Shown here: positions 29,437 to 38,030 of the stretch, piece by piece | Layout of the letters: every line of letters begins with the position of its first letter | Numbering within the stretch: position 1 is the stretch's first letter | Source: Planomonospora sp. ID82291 | GTDB taxonomy: Bacteria; Actinomycetota; Actinomycetes; Streptosporangiales; Streptosporangiaceae | Direction: 5' to 3' | Length of the DNA: 64,000 nt | Assembly (NCBI RefSeq): GCF_015711645.1 | Contig: NZ_JABTEX010000002.1 | Span: 930,001 to 994,000, forward strand | Made by a program: the position numbers and the translations under genes | Notes under the pieces: model-generated | What the model saw: only the letters and a program-made list of their open reading frames with translations | What the model was told of the DNA's origin: nothing | Databases searched by the model: none

Positions 29437-30537
29437 TCACCGCCCCCCGTCCTGTCGCACCGCGTAGCGGCGCAGGTCGTCCAGGTATCCCTCGGCCGCC
29501 AGGGAGCGGGGGGCGGCCACGGCGAGCAGGAACGACCTGAGCTCGGATCCCTCGACGTCCTTCGGCACCAGGGAGTGCGTGGCGTCGGGGTAGTGCCGTA
29601 CCTGCAGCTGGCCGGGCCGGCGCAGCAGCCGGCGATAGACGTCCTCGGTCTCGGCGACGTCGACGTTGACGTCGTGGCCGCCGAGCATCAGCAGGACGGG
29701 GGTCCGCATCCTCTCCAGGTCCGCGGTCGCGTCGGAGGTGTGGTTGGCCAGGACGAAACGCCAGCGGTCGGGGGTCATCCCCTGCGCGCCGCCGAGCGCC
29801 GCCCGGTACCGCTCGAAGGACGCGCCCGCGGCCAGCAGCTCCCGGGTCCTGTCGCTGCGGGCCACCGCGGCCCGGACCTCCCGCGGCGAGGCGCCGGCCT
29901 CCTCCAGCTCGGCCAGCAGGTTGTAGCGTCCCTGCCGCAGCCAGTTGACCGCAGGCGAGACGGCGATGACGAACCTGAGCTCGGGCATGCGCACGGCGAC
30001 CTTGGGCATCACCCAGCCGGCCTGGCTGGCGCCCCACAGCCCGATCCGCGCGGGATCGACGTCCGGCCGGGTCTTGGCCCAGGCGATGGCGTCGAGGGTC
30101 TCCCGGGCGCGGTCGTCCATGCTCTGGTGCAGCCATTGGCCCGGGGCGCCCCCCACGCCCGGCTTGTTCCACGACAGGGAGGCGTATCCGGCCTCGGCGA
30201 GCGCCTCCCAGGCCGGGCGGTAGAAGGTTTCGTGCGTGGCGTCGATCGGGCCGTCGCCGTGCACGAAGACCACCAGCCCGAACGGCCCGCGGCCGGTGGG
30301 GGGCAGGGCGAGCACGCCCTTCAGGGGGTGCTCGCCGCCGGTGATGGTCACCTGCTCCTCCCTGAGGTCGTAGGTGTGCTGGTACACCACCCAGCCTCCG
30401 CACGCGAGGATCAGCGCGATCACGCCGGCCGTGAACGACAGCAGCCGGCGCCGCCACCGGCGGCCCCCGCCGGCGGCAGGGGAGGCGGCCGGGGAGACGG
30501 CCGGAGTGGATGAGGATGGGGATGGGTCGGGGCTCAT
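29437..30537 (-). CDS. Membrane-anchored alpha/beta-hydrolase
   Basis: A protein of 366 residues. A Ser/Pro-rich start leads into one hydrophobic helix (residues 33-52), so it is probably an extracytoplasmic, N-anchored enzyme. The hydrolase part shows VVFVHGDGPIDATHE, YASLSWNKPGVGGAPG and the nucleophile elbow GLWGASQAGWV. An Asp lies in LMLGGHDVNVD and a His in YPDATHSLVPK. It resembles acyl-CoA thioesterase/BAAT-like hydrolases. It is divergent from a PaaX-like regulator. Confidence 0.88.
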   Translation of the reverse strand: MSPDPSPSSSTPAVSPAASPAAGGGRRWRRRLLSFTAGVIALILACGGWVVYQHTYDLREEQVTITGGEHPLKGVLALPPTGRGPFGLVVFVHGDGPIDATHETFYRPAWEALAEAGYASLSWNKPGVGGAPGQWLHQSMDDRARETLDAIAWAKTRPDVDPARIGLWGASQAGWVMPKVAVRMPELRFVIAVSPAVNWLRQGRYNLLAELEEAGASPREVRAAVARSDRTRELLAAGASFERYRAALGGAQGMTPDRWRFVLANHTSDATADLERMRTPVLLMLGGHDVNVDVAETEDVYRRLLRRPGQLQVRHYPDATHSLVPKDVEGSELRSFLLAVAAPRSLAAEGYLDDLRRYAVRQDGGR

Positions 30538-30618
30538 CGCGGTCTCTGTTCTCTCAAATGCAAAACTATCGATTACTGTACGAACGTATCAGCAATGATA
30601 GATAGGAGATGTGAGGAG

Positions 30619-31530
30619 ATGTCGGACGACCGCGAGCAGGAGGGCGGGGGAGCGGGCGCGGAGGTCCCCACCCGGGTCCTGGTGGAGGGCATGGTCCGCG
30701 AGGACGGGACCATCGACGCCGGCGAGCTCTACGCCGTCGCCACCGCGCTGGGCATGTCCGACCAGCAGGTGAGGCTGTGCGTGAAGCGGCTCGTCGCCGA
30801 GGGGCGGCTCACGCAGGAGGGGCGGGGCCGCCGGGCGCTGCTGCGGGCGACCGACGAAACCCGCAGGTCGATGGCTCCGCACGCCGAGTTCATGCGCCAC
30901 ATGTACCGCCAGGACCGCGGGCAGGCCCCGTGGGACGGCACCTGGCGCCTGGTGGCGTTCGCGGTGCCGGAGACGGCCCGTCCCGCCCGCGACGCGCTGC
31001 GCGAGGCCATCGTCGGACTCGGCGGCGCACCCGTGCACGGCGGCCTGTACGTCTCGCCGAACGACTGGGAGGAACTGGTCGAGGCCGAGGCCGCCCGGCT
31101 GGGTCTCGCCGAGCACGTCGCCTTCCTCACCAGCGGTGACCTGCGCCTGGGCGGCGAGCGCGATCCGCGCGCACTGGCGGCCCGGCTCTGGCCGCTGGAA
31201 CGCTTCGCCCGGGCGCACGAGCGGCTCGCGGGCATCGCCGGGACGCGCCTGGCCCGGCTGCGCGGTACGGCTCCGCTGACGCGGGAGGAGGTCGTCGGCA
31301 TCGCGATCGAGCTCGCCGCCGAGTTCACCCGCGCCGTCGAGCCCGACCCGCTGCTCCCGCCCGAGCTGCTGCCCCGGCCCTGGCCGGGCGTACGGGCCCG
31401 CGACCTGGTCGCCCGGTGCTGGGCGGAACTGCTGCGGCGGGAGGAGGGCGCCCCGGGGCCCCGGCTGTTCCGCCTCTACGGCGACGCGGTCCGGGAGATC
31501 GTGGGAGCGGGAACCGGGCGGACGGGCTGA
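30619..31530 (+). CDS. PaaX-family transcriptional regulator
   Basis: A protein of 303 residues. The N-terminal winged helix covers TIDAGELYAVATALGMSDQQVRLCVKRLVAEGRLTQEGRGRRALL. The central PaaX domain includes WDGTWRLVAFAVPETARPARDALREAIVGLGGAPVHGGLYVSP, and the C-terminal PaaX_C part follows. The family represses phenylacetate and related aromatic degradation genes and responds to acyl-CoA ligands. AGGAG at 30604-30608 is ten bases before the chosen ATG at 30619; an in-frame ATG at 30595 is possible. It likely controls the divergent hydrolase. Confidence 0.85.
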   Translation: MSDDREQEGGGAGAEVPTRVLVEGMVREDGTIDAGELYAVATALGMSDQQVRLCVKRLVAEGRLTQEGRGRRALLRATDETRRSMAPHAEFMRHMYRQDRGQAPWDGTWRLVAFAVPETARPARDALREAIVGLGGAPVHGGLYVSPNDWEELVEAEAARLGLAEHVAFLTSGDLRLGGERDPRALAARLWPLERFARAHERLAGIAGTRLARLRGTAPLTREEVVGIAIELAAEFTRAVEPDPLLPPELLPRPWPGVRARDLVARCWAELLRREEGAPGPRLFRLYGDAVREIVGAGTGRTG

Positions 31531-31611
31531 AGGGCCGGCGGGTGCTCCGGCCGCCGGTCCCGGTGTCCTCGTGCGGCGGGGTCGGGGCGGTGCGTCCGGC
31601 GGCGCCGTCGA

Positions 31612-31681
31612 AATCCGTCAGGGCCTGCCCCGGTCGCGCTCCACCGAATCCGTCAGGGCCTGCCCCAGCCGCGCTCCACCG
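31612..31681. repeat. 35-bp tandem duplication at the TetR gene end
   Basis: Two copies of a 35-base unit beginning AATCCGTCAGGGCCTGCCCC (31612-31646 and 31647-31681), differing at two bases. The second copy contains the TetR stop and last codons; the first is non-coding and carries an alternative out-of-frame tail (SVERDRGRP). Confidence 0.75.
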
Positions 31682-32261
31682 ACCGGCGGCAGGCGTCGGG
31701 GCCGTCCCCCGCGCCGATGAAGAGCGCGGTCAGCAGGGGAACGGCGTGGGCGAGCGCCTCGTGCGGCAGGGGGCCCGTGGCGACGAGCGAGGCGAGCCCG
31801 TGGCCGACCGTCCAGCTCTGCGTCGCCAGCTCCAGCGGGGAGACGTCGTCGCGGAAGCGGCCGGCCGCCTTGGCCCGGTCGACGGCCCGGACGAGGTGGT
31901 CCAGGGTCGCGTCCGCCGCCTCGGCGTCTTCGAGCTCGAAGTCCGCGTCGAACATGACGCGGTAGAGGTCGGGGTTCTCCAGGGCGTTGGCCAGGTAGGC
32001 GGCGGCCAGGGCGGTGAGGTCCCGCACCGGGTCCGCGGAGACCGGGACGGCTGCGAGTTTGGCCGCCAGCCGGGTGAAGCCCTCCTGGCGCAGTGACCGC
32101 CACAGCCCGTCCATGCCGCCGAAGTAGGTGTAGACGGCCATCGTCGAGACGCCGGTCCCGGCGACCAGCGTGCGCAGCGTGACCGGCCGCCGGGCCCGGA
32201 GCATCTGTGCGGCCCGCTCCAGCAGCAGGGAGCGGACCGTCGGATCTTTCGTCCTCGCCAT
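31653..32261 (-). CDS. TetR-family regulator
   Basis: A protein of 202 residues. LLLERAAQMLRARRPVTLRTLVAGTGVSTMAVYTYFGGMDGLWRSL is the TetR DNA-binding domain (about residues 12-57). The C-terminal part (residues 80-190) has the TetR_C pattern with YRVMFDADFELEDAE and a long helical ligand domain. It is divergent from a RidA-like gene with a perfect palindrome between them. The last codons lie in a 35-bp tandem duplication. Confidence 0.9.
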   Translation of the reverse strand: MARTKDPTVRSLLLERAAQMLRARRPVTLRTLVAGTGVSTMAVYTYFGGMDGLWRSLRQEGFTRLAAKLAAVPVSADPVRDLTALAAAYLANALENPDLYRVMFDADFELEDAEAADATLDHLVRAVDRAKAAGRFRDDVSPLELATQSWTVGHGLASLVATGPLPHEALAHAVPLLTALFIGAGDGPDACRRSVERGWGRP

Positions 32262-32272
32262 GACTCAAGAAT

Positions 32273-32294
32273 ACATAGCATAGCTATGCTATGT
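32273..32294. promoter_or_regulatory. Perfect 22-bp palindrome, TetR operator
   Basis: ACATAGCATAG followed by CTATGCTATGT, a perfect 22-base palindrome, lies eleven bases upstream of the TetR ATG and 42 bases upstream of the RidA-like ATG. It is the expected operator for the TetR protein and should control both genes. Confidence 0.85.
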
Positions 32295-32336
32295 TTCGAG
32301 GAAACGCCGATCCGCCCCTGACATGAAGGAGAAGCC

Positions 32337-32744
32337 ATGGCCGTCACATTGATCAACCCCGAAGGACTGCCGAAGCCCGAGGCCTACCGGCAGTTGTCGA
32401 TCGCCACCGGGTCGAAGCTGGTGTTCGTCGCGGGCCAGGTCGCCCGGGACGCCGACGGCGGACGGGTCGGCGAAGGAGATCTCGCCGCGCAGGTCGAGCA
32501 GGCCTATCTCAACATCGGCACCGCTCTGGCCGAGGCCGGCGGCTCCTTCGACGACGTCGCGAAGCTCACCGCCTACGTCGTCGATTGGAGCCCCGAGAAG
32601 ATGCCGCTGCTGGGCGAGGGGGTGAGCCGGGCGGCGGCGAAGCTGGGCGTCGACCCGGTCAAGCCGATCACGCTGCTGGGCGTCGCGGCGCTGGCGGAGC
32701 CGGACCTCCTGGTCGAGGTCGAGGCCATCGCGGTGATCGACTAG
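32337..32744 (+). CDS. RidA-family protein
   Basis: A protein of 135 residues with the chorismate-mutase-like RidA fold: LVFVAGQVARDADG, AAQVEQAYLNIGTALAEAGGSFDDVAKLTAYVVD, and the closing LLVEVEAIAVID. Family members remove reactive enamine/imine intermediates or act in small-molecule catabolism. The usual arginine that binds the substrate carboxylate is not at its expected place near the C-terminus, so this is probably not a classical RidA deaminase. It is controlled, by position, by the divergent TetR. Confidence 0.88.
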   Translation: MAVTLINPEGLPKPEAYRQLSIATGSKLVFVAGQVARDADGGRVGEGDLAAQVEQAYLNIGTALAEAGGSFDDVAKLTAYVVDWSPEKMPLLGEGVSRAAAKLGVDPVKPITLLGVAALAEPDLLVEVEAIAVID

Positions 32745-32836
32745 TCCTCCCGGGCGGGTCCTCCCGGACGCCGCTCGGCGGCGGCGCCGTACCGGGTGCG
32801 GGCCGTATCGGGTGCGGGGCCGTACCCGGTGCGGCG

Positions 32837-33637
32837 CTAGTCGGGGTGGTGCTGGTGCTGCAGGTAGGCGGCGGTCTCGGGGTTGGCCGGGAAGTAGGCC
32901 TCGATGGCCAGCTCGGCCACGGTGATGTCGAGCGGCGTGCCGAAGGTCGTCATCGTGCTGAAGAAGACCAGCTCGCGGTAGCCGCGGCGGAGCCGGAGCG
33001 GGATCACCAGCTGCCCGGGACCGGTGCCGAGCTCGGGCTCCGGCTGGTCGCAGGGGTAGTCGACGAGCTCCCGCCAGAGCTCGGTCAGCTCGGGGTCGGC
33101 GGTCAGGCTGATCTGGCGGCGCAGCCGGTGCAGCAGGTGGGCGCGCCACTCGCCCAGGTTGAGGATCCGGTGCGCGATGCCCCTCGGGTGCAGGCTCAGC
33201 CGCAGCACGTTGACCGGCGGTTCGAGCAGCTCCGGGGCGACGCCGCGCAGCAGCAGCCCGGTGGCGGGGTTGCGGTCCACCAGGTTCCAGCGCTGGTCCA
33301 CGACCACCGCCGGGTACGGCTGGTGCCCGCTCAGCACCTGCCCCAGCGCCTCGCGGACCGAGGCCATCTCGGGGGAGTTCAGCGGGGTCTCGGCGAAGAC
33401 CGGGGCGAAGCCGCCGGCGAGCAGCAGGTGGTTGCGCTCGCGCAGCGGCAGGTCCAGCTCCTCGGCGAGGTGGAGGATCATGTCCCGGCTGGGCTTGGAG
33501 CGGCCGGTCTCCACGAAGCTCAGGTGCCGGGTGGAGATGTCGGCCTGGATGGCCAGGTCCAGCTGGCTCATCCTCCGGCGCTCCCGCCACTGGCGCAGCA
33601 GCTCGCCGACCGGCCGGTTCGCGCTGGTGGTGGTCAC
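32837..33637 (-). CDS. XRE-family regulator with MmyB-like ligand domain
   Basis: A protein of 266 residues. The Cro/C1 helix-turn-helix is LLRQWRERRRMSQLDLAIQADISTRHLSFVETGRSKPSRDMILHLAEEL. The C-terminal MmyB-like/PAS-like domain includes YPAVVVDQRWNLVDRNPA, VLRLSLHPRG and a closing VAELAIEAYFPANPETAAYL. Such regulators are frequently next to oxidoreductase or catabolic genes. The frame opens at TTG 33658, but the conserved start is GTG at 33637 (VTTTSANRPVG). It is divergent from the molybdate operon; whether it senses molybdate is unknown. Confidence 0.88.
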   Translation of the reverse strand: MTTTSANRPVGELLRQWRERRRMSQLDLAIQADISTRHLSFVETGRSKPSRDMILHLAEELDLPLRERNHLLLAGGFAPVFAETPLNSPEMASVREALGQVLSGHQPYPAVVVDQRWNLVDRNPATGLLLRGVAPELLEPPVNVLRLSLHPRGIAHRILNLGEWRAHLLHRLRRQISLTADPELTELWRELVDYPCDQPEPELGTGPGQLVIPLRLRRGYRELVFFSTMTTFGTPLDITVAELAIEAYFPANPETAAYLQHQHHPD

Positions 33638-33747
33638 GAACCACACGATATCCAGCAATGATCTGCCAGACCATTACCGGTGGTGTAACGGTGATCGCGA
33701 CATCCCGGAGACGGGCGCGGGCGCGGCGTGTGCCAGGATCAGGCGGC

Positions 33748-34566
33748 GTGGGCCATCGAAATCTCCGGGCGACGGCACTGGCCGTGCTGGCGCTCCTGGC
33801 CGGCTCCGCCGGGTGCTCCTCCTCCGAGGGCGCGGAGCGGACCGTCACCGTGTTCGCCGCCGCCTCGCTGACCGAGGTGTTCACCGGGCTCGGAGCGGAC
33901 TTCGAGGCGGCGAATCCCGGGACGGACGTCAGGTTCAACTTCGGCTCCAGCGCCACGCTGGCGCAGCAGATCGTCCAGGGCGCGCCCGCCGACGTGTTCG
34001 CCGCCGCCAGCCCGGCCACCATGAAGACCGTCACCGACGCGTCCCTGGCGGACGCGCCCGCGGTCTTCGCCCGCAACCGGCTGCAGATCGCGGTCCCGGC
34101 GGGCGACCCCGGGCGGATCGGCGGTCTGGCGGACCTCGCCGACCCCCGCACGAAGGTCGCCCTCTGCGCGCCCCAGGTGCCCTGCGGGGCGGCGGCGGCC
34201 AAGGCCCTGGCCGCCGCCGGGGTGAAGGTCACCCCGGTCACCCTGGAGCAGGACGTCAAGGCCACCCTGACCAAGCTCGTCCTCGGCGAGGTCGACGCCG
34301 CGCTGGTCTACCGGACCGACGTGCGGGCCGCGAAGGGCCGTTCGGGGAGGCCGTCCGGGAGCCCCGCCGCGGATTCCTCGGCGGGCCCGTCGGCGGGCGG
34401 GGTCGAGGGCGTCGACTTCCCCGAGGCGGGACAGGCGGTCAACGACTACCCGATCGCGGTCCTGCGGCCGGCGCCCGCCGGAGACCTCGCCCGGCGCTTC
34501 ACCGACCTCGTCCTCTCCCGCCGGGGCCGGGACGCGCTGGCCGCGGCGGGCTTCGAGGTCCCGTAG
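33748..34566 (+). CDS. modA: Molybdate ABC transporter substrate-binding lipoprotein
   Basis: A protein of 272 residues. A short basic start, a hydrophobic helix and the lipobox LLAGSAGC mark a lipoprotein anchored outside the cell. The mature part has VTVFAAASLTEVFTGLGADFE, FNFGSSATLAQQIVQGAPADVFAAAS, VPCGAAAAKAL and VDAALVYRTDV, the molybdate-binding pattern of ModA. A 25-residue Ser/Gly/Pro insertion follows VRAAKGRS (about 34340-34400). The GTG at 33748 is taken as start; the open frame upstream lacks conserved sequence. It forms an operon with the permease and ATPase. Confidence 0.92.
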   Translation: MGHRNLRATALAVLALLAGSAGCSSSEGAERTVTVFAAASLTEVFTGLGADFEAANPGTDVRFNFGSSATLAQQIVQGAPADVFAAASPATMKTVTDASLADAPAVFARNRLQIAVPAGDPGRIGGLADLADPRTKVALCAPQVPCGAAAAKALAAAGVKVTPVTLEQDVKATLTKLVLGEVDAALVYRTDVRAAKGRSGRPSGSPAADSSAGPSAGGVEGVDFPEAGQAVNDYPIAVLRPAPAGDLARRFTDLVLSRRGRDALAAAGFEVP

Positions 34567-34647
34567 GCGCGGGGAGACCGGTCCGGGAGGAACGCCGCGC
34601 CTCCCGCGGGCGCGGGCGGAGGGAACGGGAGAGGAGGGGACGGCCGG

Positions 34648-35430
34648 ATGCGAGGACGGATGCCGTGGCCGCTGGTGGTCCCGGCGGTCGCGGGGCTGGT
34701 CTTCCTGGTCCTGCCCCTGCTCGGCCTGCTGGTCAGAGCCCCCTGGGCGGGGATGGGCGAACGGCTGGCCGAACCGCTGGTGCTGGAGGCGCTGCGCCTG
34801 TCGCTGGTCACCGCCACCCTCGCCACCGCGATCTGCCTGCTGCTCGGGGTCCCGCTGGCCTGGCTGCTGGCCCGGGGGGACCTCCGCGGGCGGCGGCTGA
34901 TCCGGGCCCTGGTGACGGTCCCGCTGGTGCTGCCGCCCGTGGTCGGCGGCGTCGCGCTGCTGCTCGTCCTCGGCCGGAACGGGCTGGCCGGGCGGTGGCT
35001 GTACGAGGCGTTCGGGATCTCGTTCCCGTTCACCACGGCCGGGGTGGTGCTCGCCGAGGCGTTCGTGGCCATGCCGTTCCTGGTGATCAGTGTGGAGGGC
35101 GCGCTCAGGGCGGCGGACCCGCGCTACGAGGAGGCCGCGGCCACCCTCGGGGCGTCCCGGTGGCGGGTGTTCACCCGGGTCACGCTGCCGCTCGTCGCGC
35201 CCGGCGTCTCGGCGGGAGCGGTGCTGTGCTGGGCGCGGGCGCTGGGGGAGTTCGGGGCCACCATCACCTTCGCCGGGAACTTCCCGGGGCGGACGCAGAC
35301 CATGCCGCTCGCGGTGTACCTCGCGCTGGAGACCGATCCCGAGGCCGCGATCGTGCTGAGCCTGGTCCTGCTCGCGGTCTCCGTGCTCGTGCTGGCCAGC
35401 CTCCGCGACCGGTGGGCGGGGACGCCGTGA
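34648..35430 (+). CDS. modB: Molybdate ABC transporter permease
   Basis: An inner-membrane protein of 260 residues with about six helices. The EAA loop reads YEEAAATLGASRWRVFTRVTLP, where the ATPase docks, and ARALGEFGATITFAGNFPGRTQTMPLAVY is the typical end of ModB/CysTW-type permeases. The start at 34648 leaves 81 bases after modA. The stop overlaps a short ORF by four bases (GTGA). Confidence 0.92.
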   Translation: MRGRMPWPLVVPAVAGLVFLVLPLLGLLVRAPWAGMGERLAEPLVLEALRLSLVTATLATAICLLLGVPLAWLLARGDLRGRRLIRALVTVPLVLPPVVGGVALLLVLGRNGLAGRWLYEAFGISFPFTTAGVVLAEAFVAMPFLVISVEGALRAADPRYEEAAATLGASRWRVFTRVTLPLVAPGVSAGAVLCWARALGEFGATITFAGNFPGRTQTMPLAVYLALETDPEAAIVLSLVLLAVSVLVLASLRDRWAGTP

Positions 35431-35597
35431 GCGCCGCGGACGTGACGGAGACCGCGAGTGCCGGGAGCGCGACGGAGACCGTGCCGGGGACGGAGACCGT
35501 GCCGGGGACGGAGACCGTGCCGGGGACGGAGACCGTGTCCGGGACGGGGGCCGTGAGCGCGGTACCGGCTCCCCGGGGGAGGGCGGGAAGACCATGA
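35427..35597 (+). CDS. Tiny low-complexity ORF bridging modB and modC
   Basis: A 56-codon frame that starts at a GTG overlapping the modB stop and ends with a TGA overlapping the modC ATG, so it links the two genes by four-base overlaps. It is mostly an 18-bp repeat encoding Thr-Glu-Thr-Val-Pro-Gly (about 35479-35550). There is no recognisable domain. It may be a translation bridge that keeps modC coupled rather than a functional protein. Confidence 0.4.
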   Translation: MSAADVTETASAGSATETVPGTETVPGTETVPGTETVSGTGAVSAVPAPRGRAGRP

Positions 35598-36622
35598 TCG
35601 GTGCCAGGCTGATGGTGGAGCGGCCGAGGTTCCGCCTCGACCTGGAGCTGGAGGTGGCCGCCGGGGAGGTGGTCGCCCTGCTCGGCCCCAACGGCGCGGG
35701 CAAGACCACGGTCCTGCGGGCGCTGGCCGGGCTGCTGCCCCTGTCCGCCGGGCACATCCGCCTCGACGGCGAGCCGCTGCACACGATCCCCGCCGAGCGG
35801 CGCCCGGTCGGCATGGTCTTCCAGGACTACCTGCTCTTCCCGCACCTGTCCGCACTGGACAACGTCGCCTTCGGCCCGCGCTGCCACGGCGTGCCGAAGC
35901 GGCGGGCCCGCGCGCTCGCGGCCGAGTGGCTGGAGCGCGTCGGCCTGGCCGGGCACGCCGGGGCCAGGCCCCGCGAGCTGTCCGGCGGGCAGGCCCAGCG
36001 GGTCGCGCTCGCCCGCGCGCTGGCCGTACGGCCCCGCCTGCTCCTCCTCGACGAACCGCTCGCCGCCCTCGACGCGCACACCCGCCTGGACGTCCGCGCG
36101 GCCCTCCACCGCCACCTCGGCGACTTCGACGGGGCCGCCGTGCTGGTCACCCACGATCCGCTCGACGCGATGGTGCTGGCCGACCGGCTCGTCGTGGTGG
36201 AGGACGGCGCGGTCGTCCAGGAAGGCGCCCCCTCGACCGTGGCGCGCCATCCCCGTACGGACTACGTCGCCCGGCTGGTCGGGCTCAACCTCTACCGGGG
36301 CGTCGCCGACGGGCACGCCGTACGGCTGGACGGCGTCACGCTGAACGCGGCCGAGTCCCAGACCGGCCCGGTGTTCGTGGCCTTCCCGCCCACGGCGGTC
36401 GCCCTCTACCGCACCCGCCCGGACGGCACGCCCCGCAACCTCTGGGAGGCGGTGATCGGCGGGGTGGAGCGGCACGGCGACCACGTCCGGGTGCTGCTCA
36501 CCGGGCCGATCGAGGCGTCGGCCGACGTCACCGCCGCCGCGGTCGCCGAGCTCGGCCTCCGGCCCGGCGCACGGGTCTGGGCCGCCCTCAAGGCCACCGA
36601 GACCCACGCCTACCCGGCCTGA
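35594..36622 (+). CDS. modC: Molybdate ABC transporter ATPase
   Basis: An ATPase of 342 residues. Walker A is GPNGAGKTT at 31-39, the signature is LSGGQ at 128-132, Walker B is LLLLDEP at 148-154, and the switch His is in VLVTHDPLDAM. The C-terminal 100 residues form the extended molybdate/TOBE-like regulatory part (PVFVAFPPTAVALY, GARVWAALKATE). It energises import with the preceding permease and lipoprotein. Confidence 0.92.
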   Translation: MIGARLMVERPRFRLDLELEVAAGEVVALLGPNGAGKTTVLRALAGLLPLSAGHIRLDGEPLHTIPAERRPVGMVFQDYLLFPHLSALDNVAFGPRCHGVPKRRARALAAEWLERVGLAGHAGARPRELSGGQAQRVALARALAVRPRLLLLDEPLAALDAHTRLDVRAALHRHLGDFDGAAVLVTHDPLDAMVLADRLVVVEDGAVVQEGAPSTVARHPRTDYVARLVGLNLYRGVADGHAVRLDGVTLNAAESQTGPVFVAFPPTAVALYRTRPDGTPRNLWEAVIGGVERHGDHVRVLLTGPIEASADVTAAAVAELGLRPGARVWAALKATETHAYPA

Positions 36623-36723
36623 CCGGCCACACGGGAGCCTTCGGCCGGGACCGGGATCGGACGGCCGTCCCGGGGCCGGATAACCGTTCGCGGCGGCGGG
36701 GCGCGGACGTCCAGACTGGTCCG

Positions 36724-37983
36724 ATGGGACGGGAACGGGGCCGTACGGCCGGTGCGGTGGTGACGTCGGAGGGCGAGTGCCTGGGGAGCCTCGGGCCGTT
36801 CCCGGTGGCGACCCCCTGGTGGGCCGACGTCGGACCGGTCGCCGACCATCTGACGGCGGTGCTCGGCGTGCCCGTCATGGTGCTGCGGCTGGTGGACGTC
36901 CGGGGCGGCGGCGGAGCCAGGGACGGGCACGTGACCTACCACGCCGAGGCCTTCGGCCGCCCCCGCGAGGGTCTGCTCGGCGCGGCGCCCGCCGACGCGG
37001 CGGAGCTGCTCCGGCCCGCCGCCCGCCGGGCCGGATGGGCCACCGCGTCCGGTCTCCGGGAGTCCCTGGAGTGGGCCCGGGAGGCGCTGCGGGCGGCGGG
37101 CCGCCCGGCGAGCGGAGCCGTACGGCAGGTGAAGACCTGGAACCTGTCGGGGCTGTTCCGCATCCCCACCGCGCAGGGCCCGGTCTGGCTGAAGGAGACG
37201 CCCGCCTTCGCGACGTGGGAGGCGGACGCGATGGAGGCACTCGCGGCGGTGGATCCGGAGCTCGTCCCCGCCGTCGTGGCGTCCGACGCCGGCCGCCGCC
37301 GGGTGGTCCTCGACCACCTGCCCGGCGAGGACTGCTGGGAGGCCCCGGCGGAGACCGTCCGCGCGATGACCGGCCGCTGGGCCGCGGCGCAGGCGGCGCT
37401 CGCGCGGCGCCGGGACGGGATCCCGGACGGCCTGCCGGACCGCACCCCGCGTGTCCTGGCGGAGCCGGTGCACGGGCTCCTCGACGGCGAGGCCGCGACC
37501 GGACTGACCGCCGCCGAGCTGTCGGCGGCGCATCGGCTGGCCGAGAGGCTGCCCGCCCTGGCCACCGCGCTGGAGGAGTGCGGCCTGCCCTACTCCCTGG
37601 TGCACGCCGACTTCCATCCCGGCAACTGGCGGTCGGACGGGCGGCGCACGGCCGCGGTCGACTTCGCCGACTGCCATTTCGGCCATCCCGCGCTGGACGC
37701 GCTGCGGACGTGCGCGTTCCTGCCCGCCGACCGCCGCCACGAGGTGACCGGCGCCTGGACCGCCGCCTGGTCGGCGCTGGTCCCCGGCTCCGACCCGGCC
37801 AGGTCGCTGGCCCTGGCCGGGCCCTTCGCGCGACTGGCGTACGCGGTGCGCTACCAGGAGTTCCTGGACGGCATCGAGGCGAGCGAGCGCGTCTACCACG
37901 AAGGCGATCCGGCGGCCGAGATCCGCGCGGCCCTGGCGGCAGGGGAACGGCTCGGCCGCGGCGAATCGCTCGGCGGCGGGTGA
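36724..37983 (+). CDS. Aminoglycoside-phosphotransferase-fold kinase
   Basis: A soluble protein of 419 residues. The kinase-like core has SLVHADFHPGNW, the Brenner motif (HxDxxxxN) with catalytic Asp and Asn, and the metal-binding VDFADCHFGHPALD. The N-terminal 130 residues are separate and may bind substrate; VWLKETPAFATWEADAM contains the ATP lysine. The family phosphorylates small hydroxylated compounds, not only antibiotics. It stands alone between modC and secA2. Confidence 0.85.
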   Translation: MGRERGRTAGAVVTSEGECLGSLGPFPVATPWWADVGPVADHLTAVLGVPVMVLRLVDVRGGGGARDGHVTYHAEAFGRPREGLLGAAPADAAELLRPAARRAGWATASGLRESLEWAREALRAAGRPASGAVRQVKTWNLSGLFRIPTAQGPVWLKETPAFATWEADAMEALAAVDPELVPAVVASDAGRRRVVLDHLPGEDCWEAPAETVRAMTGRWAAAQAALARRRDGIPDGLPDRTPRVLAEPVHGLLDGEAATGLTAAELSAAHRLAERLPALATALEECGLPYSLVHADFHPGNWRSDGRRTAAVDFADCHFGHPALDALRTCAFLPADRRHEVTGAWTAAWSALVPGSDPARSLALAGPFARLAYAVRYQEFLDGIEASERVYHEGDPAAEIRAALAAGERLGRGESLGGG

Positions 37984-38030
37984 CCCGGAGGCGGGTGACC
38001 CGCCGGCGGAACGGCTCGGCGGCGGATCGG

